Below, piece by piece: positions 55,781 to 63,441 of a stretch of DNA of 64,000 nucleotides. Numbering within the stretch: the stretch's first letter is position 1; every line of letters begins with the position of its first letter. Below the pieces are notes generated by a model, which ran no database searches, was not told the origin of the DNA, and saw only the letters and a list, made by a program, of their open reading frames with translations. Origin of the DNA: GCA-2794515 sp034436155 (GTDB lineage Bacteria > Chloroflexota > Anaerolineae > Aggregatilineales > Phototrophicaceae); contig DAOTVP010000028.1 of the NCBI GenBank assembly GCA_034436155.1, positions 13,836-77,835 of the forward strand, in the 5' to 3' direction. The position numbers and the translations under genes were made by a program.

Positions 55781-56581
55781 ATGCGAGGATTCAGAAAATA
55801 TATTATCGCGGTAGCCGTTGTCGGGATGCTCTTTATGGTCTCGCCAGCTTTCGCCGCCGAGACCGCCGAAGCGGGTCCATTAGATAAATTGGGCATCAAT
55901 TTTGGTTTTATGCTGTCCCAATTCATCCACTTTGTCCTGCTTTTCACCCTTCTGACGATTTTCCTGTGGCGACCGATGACCAACATGCTCGATGCACGCG
56001 CCGCGAAAATCGAAAAAGGGCTTGAAGATGCCGCCAAAGCCGCCAATGCGCTCAAGAATGCCGAATCTGAAGCCGAAAAAGTTTTGGCAAACGCCCGCGC
56101 AGAAGCCAACAAAATCGTAGAAGAAGCGCGTAGCCGTGGTGATGAAGTGGCGAAAGCCATCGAAACCGAAGCCCGTAATGCCGCCGAAAAGATTCGTGCT
56201 GAAGGTCGCGCCCAAATCGAAGCAGAACGCAATGTCGAACTCAGCGCCCTGCGTGGTCAAGTTGCCAATATCTCGATTGCCGTTGCCCAACGCCTCATCG
56301 GTCAAGCATTAGACGAAAAACGCCAAAAAGACCTCATCAACGATTTCTTCTCCAAAGTGCCAGCCGATGCTAAAAACATGGGTGGCAATGTGGAAGTTGT
56401 CTCTGCCATGCCACTAGACAGCGCAGAACAAACCCGTGTCAAGAAAGAAATCGGAAACGAAAACGTCACTTTCCGCGTAGACCCCAACATCTTGGGTGGT
56501 CTCATCATCCGTTCTGGTGAACGTGTGGTGGATGGTAGCGTGCGCCGTGATTTGAACGCCTTGGCGACCCGCTTGAACTAA
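55781..56581 (+). CDS. atpF: ATP synthase subunit b with C-terminal delta-like domain and N-terminal signal sequence
   Basis: 266 residues from the ATG at 55781, 8 bases after GAAAGGA. The N-terminus (MRGFRKYIIAV...VSPAFAAE) looks like a cleavable signal peptide. The b-type helix FIHFVLLFTLLTIFLWRPM (about 46-64) and a long charged dimerisation helix (about 65-190, with ISIAVAQRLIGQALDE) follow. The last 60 residues match the C-terminal part of the delta subunit: VEVVSAMPLDSAEQ, DPNILGGLIIRSGERVVDGSVRRDL (in parts). The helical N-terminal domain of delta is absent. It is the last atp gene here; atpA/G/D/C do not follow. Confidence 0.85.
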   Translation: MRGFRKYIIAVAVVGMLFMVSPAFAAETAEAGPLDKLGINFGFMLSQFIHFVLLFTLLTIFLWRPMTNMLDARAAKIEKGLEDAAKAANALKNAESEAEKVLANARAEANKIVEEARSRGDEVAKAIETEARNAAEKIRAEGRAQIEAERNVELSALRGQVANISIAVAQRLIGQALDEKRQKDLINDFFSKVPADAKNMGGNVEVVSAMPLDSAEQTRVKKEIGNENVTFRVDPNILGGLIIRSGERVVDGSVRRDLNALATRLN

Positions 56582-56610
56582 GTGCGATACTTATTTCTTG
56601 TAACACCCAA

Positions 56611-56639
56611 ACGAGGGGCGTATGCCTCTCGTTTTTTAT
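56611..56639 (+). terminator. Rho-independent terminator after atpF
   Basis: Stem ACGAGGGGC/GCCTCTCGT (9 pairs including one G-T), loop GTAT, then six T residues at 56632-56637. Confidence 0.85.
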
Positions 56640-56650
56640 TAGGGGGATGT

Positions 56651-56887
56651 GTGGCAACTCGTAGAAAAAATGAAAAAGAGTATCGTAATTGGGAAGATTT
56701 ACCCGATGGTGGCAGGCGCTATTGGTATGATAGAAAAGGTCATGATGGGTTTCAACGCATGATTAAGATTGTTGATGCGGATGAAAACACCCTTTTTGTG
56801 ATACAAGAGATATATAATGATAATAATCAGCTCGTGGAAATTCACCAGAAGTTTCCGATAGATACAGGACATCAAACACTATCATGA
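56651..56887 (+). CDS. Small protein of unknown function
   Basis: 78 residues. The GTG at 56651 follows AGGGGGA. Contains WEDLPDGGRRYWYDRKG and FQRMIKIVDADENTLFVIQEIYND. The lysine/arginine-rich start and strand-forming middle recall short proteins of unknown function next to a small acidic partner. It overlaps the next gene by 4 bases and could form a two-gene unit with it. I do not recognise the family. Confidence 0.65.
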   Translation: MATRRKNEKEYRNWEDLPDGGRRYWYDRKGHDGFQRMIKIVDADENTLFVIQEIYNDNNQLVEIHQKFPIDTGHQTLS

Positions 56888-57138
56888 TTACCAAACAACT
56901 GGTCACTCAAAAATTGCTAGATTATCTCAATGGGCAAATGTCTCGCGCTCAATTAGTGGATTGGGCAGAACAATGTATGGTAGACGGTGGGTTTTATCCT
57001 GATGAAGATATTGAAATGCTTGTTGATATTGTCATGTATCTGGCAGGCGCAGACACAGACTATTTTCCGTTAACATGGGAAACTTGTACAGAATTTTTGA
57101 AACAACTAGGTGTTCAAGTACAAGTTATTCTTGTTTAA
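56884..57138 (+). CDS. Small acidic protein of unknown function
   Basis: 84 residues starting within the previous stop (ATGA overlap). Helical, acidic: LLDYLNGQMSRAQLVDWAEQ and YPDEDIEMLVDIVMYLAGAD. I do not recognise it. The pairing of a basic and an acidic small protein in an overlapping two-gene unit is the layout of many toxin-antitoxin or immunity pairs, but there is no motif to support that. Confidence 0.65.
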   Translation: MITKQLVTQKLLDYLNGQMSRAQLVDWAEQCMVDGGFYPDEDIEMLVDIVMYLAGADTDYFPLTWETCTEFLKQLGVQVQVILV

Positions 57139-57172
57139 CTTTTGCTTTCATACATGGAGTGATTGATTAACT

Positions 57173-58717
57173 ATGACGACCTTTGGGCAATTATTGAGCC
57201 ATCTGCCAACAGAGGATGTGTTATTTACTATGGGCGATACCAACATCCCCATCACTGCGCCGATTGCCGAATCAACATCTGCCGTTCAACAAGGCGGGAT
57301 TTTTGTGGCACGCAAGGGCAAATCGGTTGATGGTCATGATTTTATCCCCCAAGCGATTGCCAACGGCGCGGTGGCGATTGTCGGCGAAAAGCCGATAGAC
57401 GGGTTAGCCGTCCCGTATGCCCAAGTGCGCGATTCGCAATCGGCAATCGGCATGTTATCCGCCGCCTATTACGATTTTCCTGCGCGTAAAATGACGGTCA
57501 TCGGCGTGACGGGTACAGATGGCAAAACCACCACCACCACGCTCATCCACAGCATCCTCAAACACGCGACAGGCGGAAAAACAGGCTATATCAGCACCAT
57601 CGCCGCCGATTTGGGCAGTACCACCGCCGACACAGGCTTGCATGTCACCACACCCACCGCGCCCGAAGTCCAGATGTATATGGCGCAAATGGTCGAGGCA
57701 GGTTTAACGCATTGTGTCCTCGAAATGACCAGTCATGGCTTGGCACAAGGACGTTTGGTTGGTGTGGATATTGATACGGCGGTCATCACCAATCTCACGC
57801 ACGAACATCTCGATTATCACGGCTCGTTTGAAGCCTACCGCGATGCGAAAGGCATCATGTTCGATATGCTATCCACCAGCCAATATAAGGCGGATGTTAT
57901 CAAACGTGCTATCGTCAATGGAGATGATCCGAATGCCGATTATTTCGCACGTAAAAAAGCCGATGTTGTGATGCGTTATGGGCTAGGAGATACAAACGAT
58001 GTCATCGCCACGAATATCCGTTATTTGCCCGATGGCACGCATTTCACCGTCCGCATATCCGATGACCAAGCGGATATAACCATTCACCTGCTCGGTCAAT
58101 TCAATGTGATGAATGCGCTGGCGGCGATTTCTGCCACGCGCCACATCGCCACATGGGAACACATCCAAAACGGGTTAGCCGATGTACAAGCCGTATCGGG
58201 ACGGATGCAACGGATTGACGAGGGGCAAAATTTTACCGCGATTGTCGATTTTGCCCATACACCCAACGCGCTCAAAAATGCCCTGACCACCGCCAAAGCC
58301 ATGCTCCCTGAAGGCAAACGATTAATCGCTGTTTTTGGGAGCGCAGGCTTACGTGATGTCGAAAAACGGCGTATGATGGCAGAAGTCGCGGTGCAGATTG
58401 CCGATATGACCATCCTCACCGCCGAAGACCCGCGCACTGAATCATTAGACCAAATTTTAGACATGATGGCACAAGGGGCAATTTCTAAAGGGGGCATCGA
58501 AAATCAGACCTTTATTCGTGTGCCTGATAGGGGCGAGGCGTTGTATGTGGCGTGCCAGATGGCAAATGCGGGTGATATTGTCATTGCGTGTGGCAAAGGT
58601 CACGAACAGAGTATGTGTTTTGGGATCATCGAATATCCCTGGGATGACCGCGATGCCATGCGTGCGGCGTTGCGTGGCGCACCGCTCAAAACCTTGCCAA
58701 CGGCTAAAAACGCATAA
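57173..58717 (+). CDS. murE: UDP-MurNAc-tripeptide synthetase (MurE)
   Basis: 514 residues, three-domain Mur ligase adding the third stem-peptide residue. The ATP loop is GVTGTDGKTTTTTLIHS (about 114-130); TNLTHEHLDYHG and VDFAHTPNAL follow. In the specificity loop the sequence is EDPRTES, where diaminopimelate enzymes have DNPR; the arginine is kept, the two residues before it are not. So the third amino acid (diaminopimelate, ornithine or other) is uncertain. It lies 30 kb from ftsZ, apart from the dcw cluster, and no murF accompanies it. Confidence 0.94.
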   Translation: MTTFGQLLSHLPTEDVLFTMGDTNIPITAPIAESTSAVQQGGIFVARKGKSVDGHDFIPQAIANGAVAIVGEKPIDGLAVPYAQVRDSQSAIGMLSAAYYDFPARKMTVIGVTGTDGKTTTTTLIHSILKHATGGKTGYISTIAADLGSTTADTGLHVTTPTAPEVQMYMAQMVEAGLTHCVLEMTSHGLAQGRLVGVDIDTAVITNLTHEHLDYHGSFEAYRDAKGIMFDMLSTSQYKADVIKRAIVNGDDPNADYFARKKADVVMRYGLGDTNDVIATNIRYLPDGTHFTVRISDDQADITIHLLGQFNVMNALAAISATRHIATWEHIQNGLADVQAVSGRMQRIDEGQNFTAIVDFAHTPNALKNALTTAKAMLPEGKRLIAVFGSAGLRDVEKRRMMAEVAVQIADMTILTAEDPRTESLDQILDMMAQGAISKGGIENQTFIRVPDRGEALYVACQMANAGDIVIACGKGHEQSMCFGIIEYPWDDRDAMRAALRGAPLKTLPTAKNA

Positions 58718-58804
58718 ATCGGTGGCATAGCGCCATGTAATATCGCTCGTTGTGTGTTAAAATCGGTCTTGATTCTTAAACACATTATAAGGAAAATCAT
58801 CTTT

Positions 58805-59722
58805 ATGATTGATTTAGGTATTGTCATCGTCAACTGGAATACCCAAGCCCTACTCCGCAAAACATTAGAGACGGTTTTTGCGAGTGAGGGCGATTTTTCG
58901 TACCGCGTTGTCGTGGTGGATAACGCCTCGACCGATGGTAGCCCTGACATGGTAAAAGCCGAATTTCCCCAAGCCCATCTCATCGCCAGTGATGTGAACG
59001 GTGGTTTTTCGTATGGGAATAATCTCGGTTTGCGTTGGTTGGGGTATCGCGGTGTGGGTGATGTAGATGATGATGCGCCCCGCTATGCCTTGTTGCTCAA
59101 TCCAGATACCGAAGTCCCGCCGACTTCGTTGTATGAGATGGTCAAATTTATGGATTCGCGCCCTGATGTTGGCATCGCAGGACCCAAATTGTTGCTCAAA
59201 GAAAATGGGCAACTCGACAAAGCCTGTCGGCGCGGATTTCCAACCCCCATCGTTTCGTTTTATCATTTTTCTGGACTCGCCAAATTATTCCCCAAAAACC
59301 CACGTTTTGCCCGCTATAACATGACTTACCTCGACCAAGATCAAGAAGCCGAAGTCGATTCGGTGGTCGGAGCATATATGCAATTGCGTAAAGAGGCAAT
59401 TGCACAAGTGGGTTTATTGGATGAAACCTTTTTTATGTATGGTGAAGATTTAGACTGGTCTCTGCGGATTAAACAAGCGGGTTGGAAGGTGATTTATCAC
59501 CCGCAGGTGATTGTATGGCATGTCAAGCGTGCCGCCAGCAAGAAAAGTAAAAAGGCACAATACGAATTTTATCGTGCCATGCTCCTGTTTTATCGCAAAC
59601 ATTATCGGAAGACGACACCCTTATGGTTACACAGCCTCGTCCTAACGGGGTTAATGGTCAAGGGAGGACGACAACTATGGCAGGAAATTCGCCGTTCTCC
59701 GCTCCCAACCCCCAACAGTTGA
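58805..59722 (+). CDS. Family 2 glycosyltransferase (rhamnosyltransferase-like)
   Basis: 305 residues from the ATG at 58805. A GT-A enzyme: IVIVNWNTQALLRKTL, VVDNASTDGSPDMV, LLNPDTEVPP with the metal-binding region, and DETFFMYGEDLDWSLRIKQAGW in the acceptor side. The C-terminal part has a hydrophobic end (about 280-295). Substrates unknown; neighbours suggest a surface polysaccharide. The end overlaps the next gene by 46 bases. Confidence 0.9.
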   Translation: MIDLGIVIVNWNTQALLRKTLETVFASEGDFSYRVVVVDNASTDGSPDMVKAEFPQAHLIASDVNGGFSYGNNLGLRWLGYRGVGDVDDDAPRYALLLNPDTEVPPTSLYEMVKFMDSRPDVGIAGPKLLLKENGQLDKACRRGFPTPIVSFYHFSGLAKLFPKNPRFARYNMTYLDQDQEAEVDSVVGAYMQLRKEAIAQVGLLDETFFMYGEDLDWSLRIKQAGWKVIYHPQVIVWHVKRAASKKSKKAQYEFYRAMLLFYRKHYRKTTPLWLHSLVLTGLMVKGGRQLWQEIRRSPLPTPNS

Positions 59723-61170
59723 TGAAAGTCCGCGCAGAAAATGCGCGGTCGAATCGCATAAAAGCCTTGCTCGATGCCATGCTCTTTTTATCGGACATCC
59801 TATCGCTCGGTATGGCATTTTTATTGTCGTATGTGGCGCGACTGTATATTCCCCTTTTTACCAGCCCCGTCCCCGATGATTTGCCCTCATTTGGGCGCTT
59901 TTTGCCGATTATGCTGTTGCAGATGCTCTTGGTGGTTATTGTCTTTTATTTTTCACGACTGTATCACCAACGGCGCGTCACCAGCAGGATAGATAACGCC
60001 CGCAATGTGTTGGGTGCGGTGACGATTGGCATGGTGCTTGCCAGTGGTTTGCAAGAATTGTTCTTCCGCAATACGGGTTTCGATGTCGATTATTCGCGCA
60101 CGATGTTCTTTTATAACTGGATACTCAGCGTGATTTTGGTGGTGGCGGGGCGCGAGGCGCATCGTATCCTCAAAGCCAGTTTCAGACGGCGTGGGGTGGT
60201 GCGCGATAACCTGTTACTCGTTGGGACGGGGCGCGTGGTGCATGATATTGCCTATCGCATCCAACGCAATCCCGATTTAGGCTATCAGATTGTCGGGGTT
60301 GTCACCAATGCTGTCAGACCAAAAGGTAAAATTGGCAAATTCCCTGTGTTGGGCTTGTATCCCGATCTGCCTATCATCATCGATCATTACGGTGTTGAAC
60401 AAGTCATCATCGCCATTCCCGATGCCAAACGCGCCGAAATTGTCGAGTTAGTCACGCTATGCCAGCGCGGACGGGTAGATATCAAAATTTATCCTGATAT
60501 TTTCGCGTATATGGCGGGCGATTTGAACGTAGACGATTTGGGCGGAACGCCCTTGCTCACCGTGCGCGATATTGCCCTGCGCGGTTGGCGACTCAGCCTC
60601 AAACGCGGGTTAGATATTTTTGGCGCGTTATTTGGGTTGATATTCTTATCGCCAATTTTATTATTGATTGCCGCCATCATCCGTATAGATAGTCCTGGGT
60701 CGCCATTTTATTCGCAAATTCGCATGGGGTTGGATGGTCGCCCGTTCCCGATTATCAAATTTCGTACCATGCGCCAAGATGCCGAATCGAAAGGCATTGG
60801 CTGGACGGTCAAAGATGACCCGCGCGTCACTAAAATCGGCAGATTTTTACGCAAAACCGAACTCGATGAATTGCCCCAACTGATTAATGTGTTGCTTGGT
60901 CACATGAGTCTGGTCGGACCGCGCCCAGAACGCCCGCATTATGTGCAACAATTCCGCGAAAAAATCCCGCGTTATATGGAACGTCACCGCGAAAAAGCGG
61001 GCATGACGGGTTGGGCGCAAGTGAATGGGCTACGTGGGGATACATCCATCGAAGAACGCACCGCTTACGACTTGTGGTATGTCGAAAATTGGTCGTTATG
61101 GCTGGATATTAAAATCATCATCCGCACAATTATCCAAGCCATGCTCCGATTGAACCGAAATGCGTATTAG
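59677..61170 (+). CDS. Polyprenyl-phosphate sugar phosphotransferase (WcaJ/PglC-like)
   Basis: 497 residues from the ATG at 59677, which follows GGGAGG by 9 bases. Four N-terminal helices (about 35-150), a Rossmann-like CoA-binding domain (about 170-290, LLLVGTGRVVHDIAY), one helix, and a bacterial sugar transferase domain with IIKFRTM, DELPQLINVLLGHMSLVGPRP and GMTGWAQVNGLRGDT. It starts surface glycan synthesis by moving a sugar-1-phosphate to undecaprenyl phosphate. Confidence 0.93.
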   Translation: MAGNSPFSAPNPQQLMKVRAENARSNRIKALLDAMLFLSDILSLGMAFLLSYVARLYIPLFTSPVPDDLPSFGRFLPIMLLQMLLVVIVFYFSRLYHQRRVTSRIDNARNVLGAVTIGMVLASGLQELFFRNTGFDVDYSRTMFFYNWILSVILVVAGREAHRILKASFRRRGVVRDNLLLVGTGRVVHDIAYRIQRNPDLGYQIVGVVTNAVRPKGKIGKFPVLGLYPDLPIIIDHYGVEQVIIAIPDAKRAEIVELVTLCQRGRVDIKIYPDIFAYMAGDLNVDDLGGTPLLTVRDIALRGWRLSLKRGLDIFGALFGLIFLSPILLLIAAIIRIDSPGSPFYSQIRMGLDGRPFPIIKFRTMRQDAESKGIGWTVKDDPRVTKIGRFLRKTELDELPQLINVLLGHMSLVGPRPERPHYVQQFREKIPRYMERHREKAGMTGWAQVNGLRGDTSIEERTAYDLWYVENWSLWLDIKIIIRTIIQAMLRLNRNAY

Positions 61171-61239
61171 AACCTCACACCTTCTTGTCGTCCGTAGTGT
61201 GCAGAAGGATGAGTTTCTCGCACGAATGAGAGGCGAAGG

Positions 61240-63441
61240 ATGAAATTATTGCGCTATCTCATTTTCACCATCCCTATCATCCTCGCTACGATTTTATATG
61301 GTTACACCATCCGCTTACCACTCTTTTTAGATGATGGTCCGCAATTTCGGATGGTCGAGGTATTCACAGGGTTTGACCAATGGCTCGGTAGCCCCGCCTA
61401 TTTTTATTATCGCCCCGCCGTATTCAGCATCTGGAAATTATCATCCGTCCTTGCGGGGGGATTTGATGCGCTGGGATTACATTGGCTCAACCTGATGTTA
61501 TTCGGCATGACGGGCGTGCTACTTGCGGCGATTGCCTATCGGCTCATGCCCCAATTTCGCCATATCACCGCGCTAGGTGTTGGTGTGGGGTGGGTGATAT
61601 TTCCGTTCAATTATCAAACCGTGATATTGGTCGGCGCGATGTTCCATACCAGCATGATTTTTTGTACCGCGCTCACAATCTGGACGGCGTTGCTGTGGTG
61701 GAAAAATCCGCGCCCCTATTGGCTGATAGTCGCCATTCTAAGCGCGTTTTGGGGGATATTCAGCCACGAAAACGGTGTCCTCATCGCGCCAATCACGTTA
61801 TTAACCATTTGGACGGCGTATGGCTACAAAGCGATATTGTCGCGCCGAATCATCACGCTCATTTTGCCGATTATCATCATCACAATTATCTATCTGGTGT
61901 TGTATGTCACCGTCCCGCGTGCCGAAAGTGTCGGTGGATTGCAACCGATTGGCAACATGGTCGAATCGTTTGCGATTATGATACAATCCGCCGCCTATCC
62001 GCTCTCGGCATTATTGCGCCCACTCATCACCGATACACCACCCGCATGGGTGACAATTGTGATAGGGATAGTTGTTTTGGGTGGGGGATTATGCCTCATC
62101 ACGATTTTTGCACCGATTTATAACCGCATCGCCGTTTTTGGGGTGATGTGGTATCTGATGGCGCTCATGCCAACGGTGATATTACTCGATACGGCATACG
62201 TAGACGGCTCGCCGCGCATTTTGATTTATGCAGGCATGGGGTTACACCTATTTTATGGGGCATTATTCGGCGCGATGTGGCAATCCCCACCCCCAACCCC
62301 CTCCCCACAGGGTGGAGAGGGGGCTAAAAGGCAAACATGGGCATGGCAAAAATATGATTTGTACGGGCGGATTAGGCGAAGCCGTATATCCGCCCAAATA
62401 TCCCAAAATATGCCCGTAGGGACGGCATACATACTGTCCGATAATCATGAAATATACAATGATGGACGCGCAGAAGCAGGACGCGCAGAAGCGCGTCCGT
62501 ACAAGCATAAGGAATTATGGATACGATGGGCAATGCGATTGTTGATTATTTTTACCTGCGCCCTCATGCTCATCATCAGCATCCCATTTATCCACACACG
62601 GCGCGAGCATCTGCTCATCCTCAACGATTACATGCGCCGTTTGCACGACTACATCCAAAACCAACCGCAAAATCCGCAAACCACCCCTATATTGCTGGTC
62701 AACGCGCCCGATTATATCACCCCCAAGCCCGAAAATCGGACATTTTTGCGCGGTTCAGAAGGTGTTGCCATGATGTTTTACTTGGTGGATTATGACCGCC
62801 AAATCTGGGTCAATACGGGCATTTTGCCGATGATACGCACCGCTAAAATTGACGAAATCAATCGGGCGCAAGGGTATGATGTGTATCTGCATGACCCCGC
62901 AACCTCGTGGGATGAAGCCCGTGCGTTGGCGTTGGATAGTGCCACCATTTACGTCACCCAATTTCACGAATCGACATTTTACCCTGTGTATGTCGGCACG
63001 CCGAACATCATCGGCGATGATACGCCCGATGTGATATTCGACCAAACCGTCACCCTGACCGATAGCGGGGCGGTTTATCTGCCACAAAAAAATGCCTTGT
63101 TGGTCAAATTACGCTGGCAAGTCCAAAATCCAGCGCCCATAAAACCGTTTGTGCATGTGGTATGTGATGACGCATTGGTGGCGCAACTAGACGGGCATGT
63201 CTGGGCGGATATATATCCGTTTGAATTTTGGCGCGAAGGTGAAATCCAGACCGAATATCGGCATATTCCCTTACCGATGCCGTTTGATGATGCGCGATGC
63301 GATATTTTTGCGGGGGTGTATCATCAACAGACGTTAGAACGGTTATCGGCGTTGGATGTAACCACCTCAGACACATTGCCGAATGACCTTGCGATTATCC
63401 CCTATATCGGAGCGACCGATGACCCATTCCCGTTTGATTAA
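61240..63441 (+). CDS. Polytopic membrane protein with repeat-derived insertion
   Basis: 733 residues. About ten helices (about 5-300) with LFLDDGPQFRMVEVF in the first outside loop, a plan like GT-C glycosyltransferases or O-antigen type proteins, then a C-terminal extracytoplasmic beta-rich domain (about 460-733). Between them, residues about 348-425 come from 230 bases of repeats: a C-rich element (PPPTPSPQGGEG), the 31-bp nested palindrome and GGACGCGC palindromes (DGRAEAGRAEARP), all in frame. A further helix (about 427-450) follows. The next gene is a paralogue beginning 23 bases inside this one. Confidence 0.75.
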   Translation: MKLLRYLIFTIPIILATILYGYTIRLPLFLDDGPQFRMVEVFTGFDQWLGSPAYFYYRPAVFSIWKLSSVLAGGFDALGLHWLNLMLFGMTGVLLAAIAYRLMPQFRHITALGVGVGWVIFPFNYQTVILVGAMFHTSMIFCTALTIWTALLWWKNPRPYWLIVAILSAFWGIFSHENGVLIAPITLLTIWTAYGYKAILSRRIITLILPIIIITIIYLVLYVTVPRAESVGGLQPIGNMVESFAIMIQSAAYPLSALLRPLITDTPPAWVTIVIGIVVLGGGLCLITIFAPIYNRIAVFGVMWYLMALMPTVILLDTAYVDGSPRILIYAGMGLHLFYGALFGAMWQSPPPTPSPQGGEGAKRQTWAWQKYDLYGRIRRSRISAQISQNMPVGTAYILSDNHEIYNDGRAEAGRAEARPYKHKELWIRWAMRLLIIFTCALMLIISIPFIHTRREHLLILNDYMRRLHDYIQNQPQNPQTTPILLVNAPDYITPKPENRTFLRGSEGVAMMFYLVDYDRQIWVNTGILPMIRTAKIDEINRAQGYDVYLHDPATSWDEARALALDSATIYVTQFHESTFYPVYVGTPNIIGDDTPDVIFDQTVTLTDSGAVYLPQKNALLVKLRWQVQNPAPIKPFVHVVCDDALVAQLDGHVWADIYPFEFWREGEIQTEYRHIPLPMPFDDARCDIFAGVYHQQTLERLSALDVTTSDTLPNDLAIIPYIGATDDPFPFD
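62284..62331 (+). repeat. C-rich/G-rich inverted element inside a coding sequence
   Basis: A run of C-rich bases (CCCCACCCCCAACCCCCT) is followed by CCCCACAGGGTGGAGAGGGG, which can pair back. Similar elements are dispersed in several bacterial groups. Here it is translated. Confidence 0.75.
62365..62395 (+). repeat. Nested palindrome copy inside a coding sequence
   Basis: The 31 bases are identical to the palindrome repeated three times at 12451-12603, 50 kb away, though here they are read as codons (GRIRRSRISA). Confidence 0.95.
62464..62498 (+). repeat. GGACGCGC palindrome, one and a half copies inside a coding sequence
   Basis: A 14-base partial copy (62464-62477) precedes a full 20-base copy (62479-62498) identical to 25987-26006. 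Confidence 0.9.
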
